DNA of 64,000 nucleotides from Ignavibacteria bacterium (GTDB taxonomy: Bacteria; Bacteroidota; Ignavibacteria; OLB7): contig JACKAE010000003.1 in the NCBI GenBank assembly GCA_020635205.1, positions 558,001 to 622,000 of the forward strand. Direction: 5' to 3'. Shown piece after piece: positions 21,801 to 30,333 of this stretch. The notes under the pieces are model-generated. The model was not told the origin of the DNA, searched no databases, and saw nothing but the letters and a program-made list of their open reading frames with translations. Numbering within the stretch: the first letter of the stretch is position 1; every line of letters begins with the position of its first letter. Position numbers and translations under genes: made by a program.

Positions 21801-22250
21801 CGGAGCTGTTCCCGTCAACTTGTAGTGAACCTTACCTGTGGTTGCCTTCGGTGCACCGTAGTAGAGCCAATACCCAGCAATCAGCGGATAGTAGCTGCTT
21901 AAGGTTGACACGTTCGGCCAATAGTAAGAATATGGATACTGATAGGTTGTTCTACCGAGCGACATCAAGCCACTTGTGTTGACAGAGAATGTCGTGTAGG
22001 CAACTTTATCGAAGTAGAAGGTGAAGCCAATCGAGTAGAGCGAGGTGGTACTCGAGTAACTGGCGCTCGGTGCAAAAATCTGAGTAGAACCAGTCATGCT
22101 GATCTGGCTCCCCGTCGATTGCGAGAGTGCGTAGATGTCGGTCATTGACCGCGAGTTGGAAGAAGAGAGCAGTAGCAGGAATACTACTGTCAAAGCAAAG
22201 GCGCTACATCTGCGAAGCAGTTTCGTACATGTTGTAGCAATGGTGTGCAT
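18801..22250 (-). CDS. Giant T9SS cargo protein, choice-of-anchor-D-like paralogue 4
   Basis: 1149 residues, with the start set by a strong AGGAGGGG site (plus-strand 22254-22261) and a signal peptide (MHTIATTCTKLLRRCSAFAL...). The N-terminal domain opens TDIYALSQSTGSQISMTGS and includes TGTAPNRVLVVEW. It is tyrosine-rich and the most divergent of the set. Beta-sandwich units follow (GSRRASVMLRTNDST, LAGTRMIEVTPNKLFQGT, VTNVGTFPVRL), then a T9SS sorting domain (TELTLFDASGRMVKEI ... FSTGIYHCLLR). It is transcribed as the first gene of the tandem paralogue array, downstream of mutS but separated from it by 378 bases. Likely surface or secreted; no enzymatic motif seen. Confidence 0.88.
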   Translation of the reverse strand: MHTIATTCTKLLRRCSAFALTVVFLLLLSSSNSRSMTDIYALSQSTGSQISMTGSTQIFAPSASYSSTTSLYSIGFTFYFDKVAYTTFSVNTSGLMSLGRTTYQYPYSYYWPNVSTLSSYYPLIAGYWLYYGAPKATTGKVHYKLTGTAPNRVLVVEWLDVYSFNGTSTSYPGGTWQVRLYEGSNRIEYWYGAMAGTTNYYATIGIAASSTRYINVYGNDISQYYLYPSGQYYTYRYINSYPMTVNRTFDFAPCDKTLDTILGNVAQGGSSEMKSGDQLFVGKQVMRGNTQGFQPFSFDLPPSPCSKWTYTISFSGAAASDYSVSPGNGTVITDGMKPTINFTPGGVGERTATMTLSVSNGQTYAYTLKAEGVTRVGYAGNVTQGGSVSMSDGDVLLTNIDVNRNTKSTLTPFALTNINAKPTAPGLANVSVKLVLDDPHNQYQLGFERSGTTAWAVNSTLETIGSTLTPGESGNVKIIMFPTPEGDQRGTGYQEAYLAVTVDGETRNFIIRGYSVAPVLDVYFEQERLNESSRRLFVGEVGCVGESAIGGTFKVRNGNKVPVVINSFDILTTDNEVKPGAPPYKQRLDANGKLIPMVDYFLSTNGLNAPASANTLVQFPLTIMPGEERVYQLGFVAQRPEKRYGRIFIQSDAVNFVGRDVDAYMPGANTNDFAEEEGILPIDVFGRGIGSHLASDPNGNLKNLAMIFPSAKVDESSTTEIMVYNTGDCDMRISQKDLRIVAGDINDFELIEVLPNTPVDANGDFIIPSGGSGRISARFTPNRSGSRRASVMLRTNDSTVVVEGMTDRGIHTLDLYGVGKAYLEIKPVKIAPAVIGSDPSRGIVKAINASTESVTITSATISGADAAEFTADPSKPWPTFPMVVRPGESVDFSLLFQPGTRTGTRNITFSLTTNGGDVLTVPVTSLAGTRMIEVTPNKLFQGTPAAIGSFVRQYAIVTNVGTFPVRLSGITLSGSGAGDYKVNTSPNMDLDPGASKFIEVVYFPTISGTATAQIEIASNATAGSSFIELFGTASVTALGDESGGSSISANQQSIGAGRTTVISELAFEDISPNPARDVVTISFTVPVVGATELTLFDASGRMVKEIVQKEFDRGIYSVNVDLTDFSTGIYHCLLRSGNQVVTKVIQVVE

Positions 22251-22253
22251 ACA

Positions 22254-22261
22254 CCCCTCCT
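22254..22261 (-). promoter_or_regulatory. Strong Shine-Dalgarno site
   Basis: AGGAGGGG three bases before the ATG at 22250. Such strong sites argue against a classical Bacteroidia host, where Shine-Dalgarno use is weak. Confidence 0.8.
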
Positions 22262-22532
22262 GTTCAAGTAGAATGGATATTACTAACCGACCACCCCGTA
22301 TGCACAGTTGTTATAGCATACAAGATAGTTGCGGCTCATGAATGAACGACAGGAAGAAATCCTAAAAAGAAAAGCTTACGCTCCAAAGGAACGCACACAA
22401 GCAGGTAGATAGGAAGTGCGTTGACGATTCAACTTTCCGTGCCACTAAAGGCAGTAAGAACTCACACTAAGAATGTTGTGATAGCACGGAATTGTCTGCT
22501 TGTGTCTTCACCTGGAAATCGGCTGACACAAC

Positions 22533-22546
22533 CATACGGAGAGTTT
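22533..22546 (-). promoter_or_regulatory. Shared upstream motif, copy 2
   Basis: The same 14-mer as at 18522-18535, here 283 bases upstream of the 22250 start. Its role (promoter, operator or remnant of a duplicated upstream region) is unknown. Confidence 0.35.
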
Positions 22547-22628
22547 GATTGGTTTGAACTATAGAAAATTCAAGGCGCACATCTTGATACGTACAAGTAA
22601 AGAAAGGTAAGGAAAAGAAGTTTTTTCG

Positions 22629-25376
22629 TTATTTAAGGAACTTTTTCAAGGCTGCTAATTCCATCATTGCCTCTATTGGGGTTATGCTGTTCAAGTCGAG
22701 CGCGCGTAACCGCTCTACTACTTCTTGCTGAGCTGGATCAAGTTCAGCACTCGCTTCGAACATTGATATTTGAGGTAAGGGTGAAGTGATCCTCTCACTG
22801 TCGGGACGACGAACGGATAGTATGTTCACTCCCTCAACTCCATCACGCTCGGTAACTCCGGCTCCCGCTTCAAGCTGCACCATAATCTCTTTAGCCCGGT
22901 CAATCACCTCTGCCGGCAACCCTGCCATCTTCGCAACTTCGATACCGTAGGAGTGGTCGGCTGTCCCGGGGAGAACGGTTCTGAGGAAGATGATCTGGTC
23001 ATCATGCTCTCGCACTTCTACCTTATAATTCCGTATCCGCTCGAATCGATCAGCCAACGCATTCAACTCGTGGTAGTGTGTGGCAAAGAGCGTCCGTGCA
23101 CCAATCTGCTGGTGGAGATATTCGGCAATCGCCCACGCAATCGAGACTCCGTCGAATGTAGAGGTTCCGCGACCAACTTCATCGAGAAGAATCAAGCTCC
23201 GCTCGGTTGCATTGTTCAAGATATTGGCTGCCTCATGCATCTCCACTAAGAATGTACTCTCCCCCGCAACGATATTATCTTGTGCTCCAACCCTCGTAAA
23301 GATTTTGTCGACAATGCCAATCCGCGCCCTCTCGGCTGGAACAAAGGAGCCAATCTGCGCGAGCAGAACAATCAACCCATTCTGGCGGAGATAGCTCGAC
23401 TTCCCTGCCATGTTCGGACCGGTAATGATAGCAATCTGATCGGCTGCAGTGTCGAGGTTGGTGTTGTTCGGTACAAACCGCTCCCCGGCAGGGAGCATCA
23501 CTTCCACAACGGGATGGCGACCACCTACGATTTCGAGCGAGGTAGATTCGTCAAGCTCTGGACGGACGTAGTCCCGTTCCCGCGCAACGTGAGCAAATCC
23601 AAGGAAGCAGTCGAGCATAGCCAGAAGAGAGGCGTTCCGCACAACTACTTCGCTCTCCTCAGCTACCACCCCTTGAAGTTCAATGAAGAGTTCACGCTCA
23701 AGAATTCCAATCTTCTCCTCTGCGTGTAGAATCTTCTCCTCGTACTCCTTCAATTCTGGAGTAATGTAGCGTTCGGAGTTTGTTAAGGTCTGCTTGCGGG
23801 TGTAATCCCCCGGCACGCGGTCGCGGTGGGCATTCGTGATTTCGATATAGTAACCGAAAACGTTGTTGAACCCGACTTTCAAGGATGAAATTTTTGTTCG
23901 GCCACGTTCGCGTTCTTGCAGCGCATCTAAATAATCTTTGCCCGTAGCCCGCAGGTCGCGCAACTCGTCAAGTTCAGGCGAGAATCCACGACGGAAAGCT
24001 CCCCCATCTGCAAGGGTTGCCGGTGGTTCTTCCGGCAACGCAGCCCGAAGCCGTTCCACCAAATTTTCGGGATATGTCAGCGTAGAGGCAATTGTGGCGA
24101 GCGTTGGGGCATCACACCTGCCAAGCAACTCTACGATGCGGGGGATCCGCTCCAAAGTCCCAAGCACGAAGCCGAGATCCCGGGGTGTAGCGCGTCCGAC
24201 AGCTACCCGTGCAACGATTCGCTCCAAGTCGCTCGCCATCTTTAACTCTTTCTCAAGTTCTGAGGCTACCGACGGAGTGCGGAAGAGTGCATCTACCGAC
24301 TCAAGTCGCTTCTCGATTTGATCGCGTGACTTCAACGGGTGAACAATCCACCGTTTTAGGAGCCGTCCCCCCATCGGAGTTTTGGTTCTGTCGAGCACAC
24401 TGAGCAACGAACCATAGCGCGCCCCATCACTTGCGGAGAAGACAATTTCCAGATTCCGCTTGGTTGCAGGATCCAGAGAGATATAGTCTTGTGGCGAGTA
24501 GCGTCGAATCCGAGTGATGTGCCCAAGTTTTGAGCGCTGGTTCTCCATTAAGTAGTGCATCACCCCACCGGCAGCCAATATCCCTGCACTCATGTCCTCA
24601 ACCCCAAACCCTTTCAAGGAGCGTGTGCTGAAGTGTTCGCGCAGACGCTCTTCGCCATACTCACGGTCGAAAATCCACTCCTCAAGTCGCGTGATTAGGG
24701 GAGTACTGCTCAGGCGAAGGTTCGAGAGTCGATCTTTCTGCGCACGACTGACGATAATTTCGGCAGGGCTAATCCCCTCGAGCGTTTCGTTCAACTCACC
24801 TTCAGCCACTTCGGTTGCGGCAAACTCGCCGGTCGACACATCGCAGAAGGCAATCCCTACTCTCCCCTTCTCAAAACTGACAGCTGCAACAAAATTGTTC
24901 GTCCCCGCCTCCAACAGCTTCTCGTTCATAGCCACGCCGGGTGTCACAACTTCCACCACATCCCGCTTCACAATTCCTCGGGCAAGTTTCGGGTCTTCAA
25001 GTTGCTCGCAAATAGCCACACGATAGCCAGCCTTTACAAGTTTCGGCAAGTAGTTGTCCAATTGATGCCACGGGAAACCAGCCAAAGGAGTTCCCTCTTC
25101 GGAACCGTTGTTCCGTTTCGTGAGGGTAATGCCACAGACCCGAGCGGCAATGCCAGCATCCTCTTCAAACGTCTCGTAGAAGTCCCCCAAGCGAAATAGC
25201 AGAAGGGTATCTGGATACTTCTGCTTGATCTGATGATACTGCCGCATGAGGGGAGTCCTCTTCTTTGCCCCCTTATCCTTTGCTGCTGTATTCGTTGTAT
25301 TACCGATTGCCATCTGTTTGACTAATGAAGGTTGTCGTCGTCGAGCAGTGAGCCTTAGGGGAAGAGTCCCCCTCAT
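22629..25376 (-). CDS. mutS: DNA mismatch repair protein MutS
   Basis: 915 residues, normal for MutS. It recognises base mismatches and starts mismatch repair. The N-terminal mismatch-binding motif GDFYE lies at residues 64-68, with Phe66 and Glu68 the intercalating and contacting residues. The lever/clamp region follows, then the ABC-type ATPase with Walker A GPNMAGKS (about 653-660), Walker B LILLDE with the signature GRGTST (about 732-739), and the conserved FATHYHEL. The start at 25376 is supported by GGGGTGATC, close to the extended Shine-Dalgarno sequence. An alternative ATG at 25313 would remove 21 extra residues not found in typical MutS, so the start is uncertain. No mutL is nearby. 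Confidence 0.97.
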   Translation of the reverse strand: MRGTLPLRLTARRRQPSLVKQMAIGNTTNTAAKDKGAKKRTPLMRQYHQIKQKYPDTLLLFRLGDFYETFEEDAGIAARVCGITLTKRNNGSEEGTPLAGFPWHQLDNYLPKLVKAGYRVAICEQLEDPKLARGIVKRDVVEVVTPGVAMNEKLLEAGTNNFVAAVSFEKGRVGIAFCDVSTGEFAATEVAEGELNETLEGISPAEIIVSRAQKDRLSNLRLSSTPLITRLEEWIFDREYGEERLREHFSTRSLKGFGVEDMSAGILAAGGVMHYLMENQRSKLGHITRIRRYSPQDYISLDPATKRNLEIVFSASDGARYGSLLSVLDRTKTPMGGRLLKRWIVHPLKSRDQIEKRLESVDALFRTPSVASELEKELKMASDLERIVARVAVGRATPRDLGFVLGTLERIPRIVELLGRCDAPTLATIASTLTYPENLVERLRAALPEEPPATLADGGAFRRGFSPELDELRDLRATGKDYLDALQERERGRTKISSLKVGFNNVFGYYIEITNAHRDRVPGDYTRKQTLTNSERYITPELKEYEEKILHAEEKIGILERELFIELQGVVAEESEVVVRNASLLAMLDCFLGFAHVARERDYVRPELDESTSLEIVGGRHPVVEVMLPAGERFVPNNTNLDTAADQIAIITGPNMAGKSSYLRQNGLIVLLAQIGSFVPAERARIGIVDKIFTRVGAQDNIVAGESTFLVEMHEAANILNNATERSLILLDEVGRGTSTFDGVSIAWAIAEYLHQQIGARTLFATHYHELNALADRFERIRNYKVEVREHDDQIIFLRTVLPGTADHSYGIEVAKMAGLPAEVIDRAKEIMVQLEAGAGVTERDGVEGVNILSVRRPDSERITSPLPQISMFEASAELDPAQQEVVERLRALDLNSITPIEAMMELAALKKFLK

Positions 25377-25737
25377 CGATCACCCCAACCCTCTCTCTGC
25401 GAACTCTCTTCTCGACTAAAAGATTGAAGATACAACTTCCCCGCCAAGCCTCCTTCCACGGTTGATCGAACGTATCAAACCATATCTACAACACCAACGA
25501 GAAATCCATGTTAACTCTCCCTAACATTCGCCGTTTTTCGCCCTACTACTTTACCATCACTTAACATTCCAGCTCCGCTGTTGCCCCTCCCTCTGAACCC
25601 CCATAACATTGCATGGCTGTAGAGGGGACAGAGCCTTGCCACTGCTTTAGGGGGATGGTAAGAGAAGGCTCAACCTCTCTAAAACATGATTCAGAGGAAA
25701 CAGAAAAGACATCTCATATATAATGGAATTCAGAGTA
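25377..25737. other. Divergent intergenic region between mutS and the TonB receptor
   Basis: 361 bases without a gene. It must contain promoters for both directions. Three copies of TAACATT occur at 25522-25528, 25562-25568 and 25604-25610, spaced 40 and 42 bases (see findings). Confidence 0.45.
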
Positions 25738-28623
25738 ATGAAGAAACGCATTCTTATCCCTGCCATAGCTCTTCTCTTCGGAGTACTGGCGCTTCCCTCG
25801 CTTCTATCGGCACAGGAACGGGGTAGCCTTAGTGGCGTTGTCACAGATGGCGAAACTGGCGAGCCGATACCGGGGGTGACTGTTTTGGTCATCTCACAGA
25901 AAGGAGCAGGTGCAGCAACAGATGCAGAGGGGAAGTTTCTGATTAACGGTGTGCTCCCCGGAGTACACGACATCTCACTCACCTATCTCACCTACAAGGG
26001 AGATACGCTACGTGGGGTTGAGATTGAAGCAGGCAAGCAAGCCGCAGTAAATGCTTCCCTCTACGAAAATGAAAATGGAGTTGAAGGACGTGAGATTGTC
26101 AAGAAAGGGACGAGAAGCAACAAGTCCGAAGAGGGAGCACTTAACCTTCGGAAGAATGCGTTGCAAGTGACCGAGGTAACATCTGCGGAGGAGATAACTG
26201 CATCGGGTGCGTCGAACGCTGGGGATGCCGTTCAGCGGCAGACCGGGGTTTCAATTGTGGGAGGAAAGAACATTGTGGTGAGGGGAACGCCAGAACGATA
26301 CAGCTCAACACAGCTTAACGGAATTAATCTGCCGAGTCCTGAACCGGAGAAGAAGACGGTTCCGTTTGATCTTTTCCCGGCAGGGATGATCGACAACATC
26401 ACTACAATTAAGACATTTACTCCTGATAATCCGGGCGACTTTGCAGGGGCACTTGTAAAGATCAAAACGAAAGATTTTCCGAAGCACTTCATTTTTAATG
26501 CAGGGATTGGCGGGGGAATGAACTCGCAAGTGCAGGGAGCCGACGGACTCGATTATGCCGGGGGAGCGTCCGACTGGATCGGTATCGACGACGGAACGCG
26601 CGCGCTGCCAAGTGGCACTGAACCGGGGCGCCGCTTCAGCAGCACGGAACAGGCAGCACTTCTTGGGCGCTTCGATAACACTGTCTGGCGTCCTGAAACT
26701 GCTTCGCTCCCGATGAACTCCTCGTTCAACTTGACTCTCGGGAACAGCTTTGGTTCTTCTACACCGATAGGACTCCTCCTCTCAACTTCATATGCAAGCA
26801 ACTATTCTTTCAAGGATGGCTTGGAACGTCAACCTCTTCTGGCACTCAGCGGAGATGGCTCGCACGAACTGCGCTATGACTACACAGTTCGAGAGGCTGA
26901 ACAATCAGTTCTCTGGGGTGGCTTGGTGAACCTAAGTGTTGGCCTTAGTGAAACGAGTACCGTTGGATTTAAGGGTGTGCTGAACCACTCAGCAGACGAT
27001 GAAGCCCTCTTAGTAACTGGTGACTTCAACTCCAGCACAACCGGACAAGTTCGCCGGACGCAGATGCGTTTCACTGAGCGAACGATTGCCGGTGCGCAAC
27101 TGTTAGGAGAGCACCAGACAAATCTTCTTTCGAGAGATTCTAAAGTCGAGTGGCGGGCAGCCCTTTCATTGGCAAGCCGCTCGGAGCCAGACAATCGGCA
27201 GACAGCGTATCTGCGCAACGATGAGAACGATGCCTATCGCTACAACGGAAACTTCGGGAGCGGAAATGGTCGCTTCTTCAGCGACTTGCAAGATGTAGAG
27301 TCGAACGTTGGGTTTGACTGGACGGCTCCACTCTACTTTGGCGAAGATCTGGAGAGCGACACGCGGTTGAAGTTTGGTTCAACGGCTCGCTTCCGCAACC
27401 GCGAGTTCACTGCCCGCCGTTTCCTCTTTGGACCGGGAACAACGTTCGACGCCGACGTACTGGCTCTCGATCCGGAAGAACTCTTCACACCGGAGAATGT
27501 GGCAGCTGGCTTTATCAGCTTCGACGACAATACGTTGGGGAACGACAAGTACAACGCAGACGAGCGTATCGTTGCAGGATATGCAATGGTGGAAGCGCCG
27601 TTAGCCGACAAGCTCCGGTTTATTGGTGGTGCTCGCGTTGAGTGGTGGACAATGGAGTTGACCCCCTTCAACTTACTTACGAACCAATCACTAACAGCAC
27701 TGACAGCCGACCAATCAGTTGTGGATATTCTCCCCTCAGCGAACCTGATCTACAACGTGGCAAAGGATATGAATCTGCGCGGATCATTCTCGCAAACCTT
27801 AGCTCGCCCAGAGTTTCGTGAGTTGGCTCCCTTCCGCTTCGATGACTATAAGCAGAGCACATTCGGCAATCCGGGATTGGAGCGGACACGAATTATGAAC
27901 TACGATCTCCGCTGGGAGTGGTACACACGTCCGGGTGAGCTTCTCTCGGTAAGTGGTTTCTACAAGAATTTTACCAACCCAATCGAGCAATTCTATCTGT
28001 TGGGTGGATCGGACATCCAAGTAGAACCAGTCAATGCGTCGGGAGCAAATACGTTCGGAGTTGAGGTGGAGGCGCGAAAAGGACTCGATGAGGTTGCGGA
28101 CTTCCTCACAAACTTCTCGTTTGGCTTGAACTTTACGATAGTGAAGTCTACCGTGACTTTTGACGAGAACAGCCCAGTGACTATCTACAACGGCTTTGGG
28201 CTTGCAGAGACACCGGTCTCAGCACTGACAAATCTTGAGCGTCCACTGCAAGGGCAGTCACCATACACGATTAACTCACTTATCGGCTACAGTAATAGTA
28301 CGTTGGGGACTGACGCTACGCTTCTCTTCAACGTCTTCGGTGAGCGTTTAGCAATTGTTGGAACAAACAACTACCCAGATGTCTACGAACAACCGCAGCC
28401 GACACTCGACTTTACGCTACAACAGAAGCTCCCTGCTGGACTAAAACTTTCATTGAAAGCGAAGAATATCCTCGATACGGAGACCCGCTTTACCCAAGAG
28501 TTCGTTGGGAAGAACAGCGAGGTAATCGAGACGGAACGATACTTCTCGGGACGATCTCTTTCACTCGGAATATCGTTCAGTTTGGATCAACTACGAATAC
28601 AGAACGCAACCAGAACAGAATAG
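25738..28623 (+). CDS. TonB-dependent outer-membrane receptor with carboxypeptidase-like N-domain
   Basis: About 961 residues from MKKRILIPAIALLFGVLALP, a signal peptide. An ATG 15 bases upstream is an alternative start. Residues about 28-110 form a carboxypeptidase-regulatory-like beta-sandwich (GSLSGVVTDGETGEPIPGVTVLV), typical of Bacteroidota receptors. A plug domain follows (about 140-250; DAVQRQTGVSIVGGKNIVVRG), then a long 22-strand-type beta-barrel ending FSGRSLSLGISFSLDQL. It should import a scarce ligand across the outer membrane using TonB energy; the substrate cannot be read from the sequence. It is followed by a hairpin terminator and then by a surface lipoprotein that is probably its partner. 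Confidence 0.92.
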   Translation: MKKRILIPAIALLFGVLALPSLLSAQERGSLSGVVTDGETGEPIPGVTVLVISQKGAGAATDAEGKFLINGVLPGVHDISLTYLTYKGDTLRGVEIEAGKQAAVNASLYENENGVEGREIVKKGTRSNKSEEGALNLRKNALQVTEVTSAEEITASGASNAGDAVQRQTGVSIVGGKNIVVRGTPERYSSTQLNGINLPSPEPEKKTVPFDLFPAGMIDNITTIKTFTPDNPGDFAGALVKIKTKDFPKHFIFNAGIGGGMNSQVQGADGLDYAGGASDWIGIDDGTRALPSGTEPGRRFSSTEQAALLGRFDNTVWRPETASLPMNSSFNLTLGNSFGSSTPIGLLLSTSYASNYSFKDGLERQPLLALSGDGSHELRYDYTVREAEQSVLWGGLVNLSVGLSETSTVGFKGVLNHSADDEALLVTGDFNSSTTGQVRRTQMRFTERTIAGAQLLGEHQTNLLSRDSKVEWRAALSLASRSEPDNRQTAYLRNDENDAYRYNGNFGSGNGRFFSDLQDVESNVGFDWTAPLYFGEDLESDTRLKFGSTARFRNREFTARRFLFGPGTTFDADVLALDPEELFTPENVAAGFISFDDNTLGNDKYNADERIVAGYAMVEAPLADKLRFIGGARVEWWTMELTPFNLLTNQSLTALTADQSVVDILPSANLIYNVAKDMNLRGSFSQTLARPEFRELAPFRFDDYKQSTFGNPGLERTRIMNYDLRWEWYTRPGELLSVSGFYKNFTNPIEQFYLLGGSDIQVEPVNASGANTFGVEVEARKGLDEVADFLTNFSFGLNFTIVKSTVTFDENSPVTIYNGFGLAETPVSALTNLERPLQGQSPYTINSLIGYSNSTLGTDATLLFNVFGERLAIVGTNNYPDVYEQPQPTLDFTLQQKLPAGLKLSLKAKNILDTETRFTQEFVGKNSEVIETERYFSGRSLSLGISFSLDQLRIQNATRTE

Positions 28624-28629
28624 CAGAAT

Positions 28630-28656
28630 GAAGGGGGAGCCGATGGCTCCCCCTTC
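28630..28656 (+). terminator. Hairpin terminator after the TonB receptor
   Basis: A perfect 12-bp stem, GAAGGGGGAGCC / GGCTCCCCCTTC, with a 3-base loop seven bases after the stop. The T-tract is weak, so it may attenuate rather than stop transcription into the lipoprotein gene. Confidence 0.7.
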
Positions 28657-28867
28657 TGCATTTGGCCTCCTCTATTACCAGTTCTTCACATCGGAACGTG
28701 CCGAAGATTACCAACACATCACACTGAGCCGAAATCGGTTATACCCCGACAGAGTGCGTGTCACGAGCGCGAATTATAAGAGAGACCTGAAATCCTTTCG
28801 GGGAACTATTAACAATCAATCGATAATCTCATATCCACTAACTCTTATCTATTAAGGAGAGAACTAC

Positions 28868-30211
28868 ATGTTCAAAAAGAATCTACTCTTCATTCTCAGC
28901 GGCTTGGTTGCAACGCTCACGTTGGTGAGCTGCGGCGATGACGACACAACCAATCCGGGTGACGGACGGAAAAAGGTGACCGTTACCGACACACTCTTCG
29001 GAGAGTCAGGTACACTCACCGACGTAACAGTAGCACCAGAAAGCGGGAATACCATCTACCTGAAAGGTTACTACATTGTGAACCGTTCGTCGACGTTGAC
29101 AATACCTGCAGGAACGAAAATCGTTGGGTTGCCTGAAACAATTGGGAATCAGCCAGCAGCTCTAATCACTGAGAGTGGTGACGGAACGGCAGCAAGCGGG
29201 CAGTTGTTTGCTGAGGGAACGGCAAGCGCACCGATTGTCTTCACATCTTCACTTGCAGCCGGCAGCCGTGGTCGCGGCAATTGGGGTGGTGTTGTTCTGC
29301 TCGGGAATGCAGAGAACAACCTCCTCTCGAAGATTGGAACGATTGAGGGAACCGGCGGCAACTATGGGCCGGTTGGAACAGCAAAGAACGACGACAACTC
29401 GGGAACACTCCGCTACGTTCGGATTGAGTATGGTGGCACAAAAGTATCGCCAGACAACGAGATCAACGGTCTGACAATGGGATCGGTTGGGAGCGGAACA
29501 ACGCTTGAGTATATCCAGAGCCACATGATCGCCGACGACGGCTTCGAGTGGTTCGGCGGAACAGTTAACGGAAAGTATCTCGTTAGCTCCGGCAACGACG
29601 ACGATGGTTTCGACATGGACTTTGGATATCATGGCAACCTGCAGTTCCTCTTCGTGATGCAGGATCCTGACTTGGCAAACCGTGGTTTCGAGATCGACAA
29701 CGACGGCGACGGTTCAGCTAACACGCCTATCACCGGCGCGACAGTTGCAAACGTGACGATTGTTGGAACAGGCAAGGACAAAGCGAACAGCGAAGACAAC
29801 GACGGATTCTATCTCCGCCGCAACAATCAGTTGAAGATTTGGAACGCAATCAGCACCAATTTCCGCTACGCAATGGTTGTTGACGGCGCGGCGACCGGAG
29901 ACAACGTTCAGAACAACAATCTCTACGTGAAGCAGAGCATCCTGAACGGCAGAACTGGCGCATATCTGGCAAAGGGAAGTGCAGCAGACTATGCTGCGAA
30001 GGCAGCAACCTGGGGGAACATTGAGGAAGATCCGCAGCTTGTCGGCATCGACTTCACGAACCCACAGCCGAAGCCAACCAACTCGAAGGCAGCAAACGTC
30101 GGTAGCGTGCCGAGCAACGGCTTCTTCACAGCAAACACCTTCGCTGGTGCGTTCGACCCATCGAGCAACACATACTGGTTCAGTGGTTGGACAAACTGGG
30201 TAAAGAGCTAA
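28868..30211 (+). CDS. Surface lipoprotein with parallel beta-helix-like repeats, TonB-receptor partner
   Basis: 447 residues with an ideal ribosome site (AAGGAGA at 28854-28860). The lipoprotein signal ends LTLVSC with the lipidated Cys at residue 22. The following GDDD matches the acidic export signal that sends Bacteroidota lipoproteins to the cell surface. The body has glycine/asparagine-rich rungs (RGNWGGVVLLGNA, EGTGGNYGPVGTAKNDD, LRYVRIEYGG, DDGFEWFGGTVNGKYL) that suggest a right-handed beta-helix. Close relatives are often mislabelled multidrug transporter, but no membrane segments beyond the signal are present. Position directly behind the TonB receptor suggests ligand capture for that receptor, which is inference. 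Confidence 0.85.
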   Translation: MFKKNLLFILSGLVATLTLVSCGDDDTTNPGDGRKKVTVTDTLFGESGTLTDVTVAPESGNTIYLKGYYIVNRSSTLTIPAGTKIVGLPETIGNQPAALITESGDGTAASGQLFAEGTASAPIVFTSSLAAGSRGRGNWGGVVLLGNAENNLLSKIGTIEGTGGNYGPVGTAKNDDNSGTLRYVRIEYGGTKVSPDNEINGLTMGSVGSGTTLEYIQSHMIADDGFEWFGGTVNGKYLVSSGNDDDGFDMDFGYHGNLQFLFVMQDPDLANRGFEIDNDGDGSANTPITGATVANVTIVGTGKDKANSEDNDGFYLRRNNQLKIWNAISTNFRYAMVVDGAATGDNVQNNNLYVKQSILNGRTGAYLAKGSAADYAAKAATWGNIEEDPQLVGIDFTNPQPKPTNSKAANVGSVPSNGFFTANTFAGAFDPSSNTYWFSGWTNWVKS

Positions 30212-30257
30212 GTATGTTTCTCTGAAAGGAAGAGAGCATTTGCTCTTTTTGTGGTAC

Positions 30258-30292
30258 AAGCCTCTCCCCTCCTCTTTGGAGGGGAGAGGCTT
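30258..30292 (+). terminator. Hairpin terminator after the surface lipoprotein
   Basis: A perfect 15-bp stem, AAGCCTCTCCCCTCC (30258-30272) with GGAGGGGAGAGGCTT (30278-30292), and a 5-base loop, 46 bases past the stop. Confidence 0.85.
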
Positions 30293-30333
30293 TATGTTAT
30301 CTCACAAGTCGGAACTGCCTCGAATAACCAGAT

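Larger units (their letters stand above)
22251..22628. other. Intergenic region between mutS and the T9SS array
   Basis: 378 bases without a gene. It holds GGAAGTGCGTTG (22412-22423) and CATACGGAGAGTTT (22533-22546), both also found upstream of the next paralogue. It presumably carries the promoter of the 18801-22250 gene. Confidence 0.5.

Noticed and set aside
28868..30211. Multidrug transporter, a common database label for relatives
   Set aside because: Only a lipoprotein signal is hydrophobic; there are no transmembrane helices, and the repeat pattern is that of a beta-helix.
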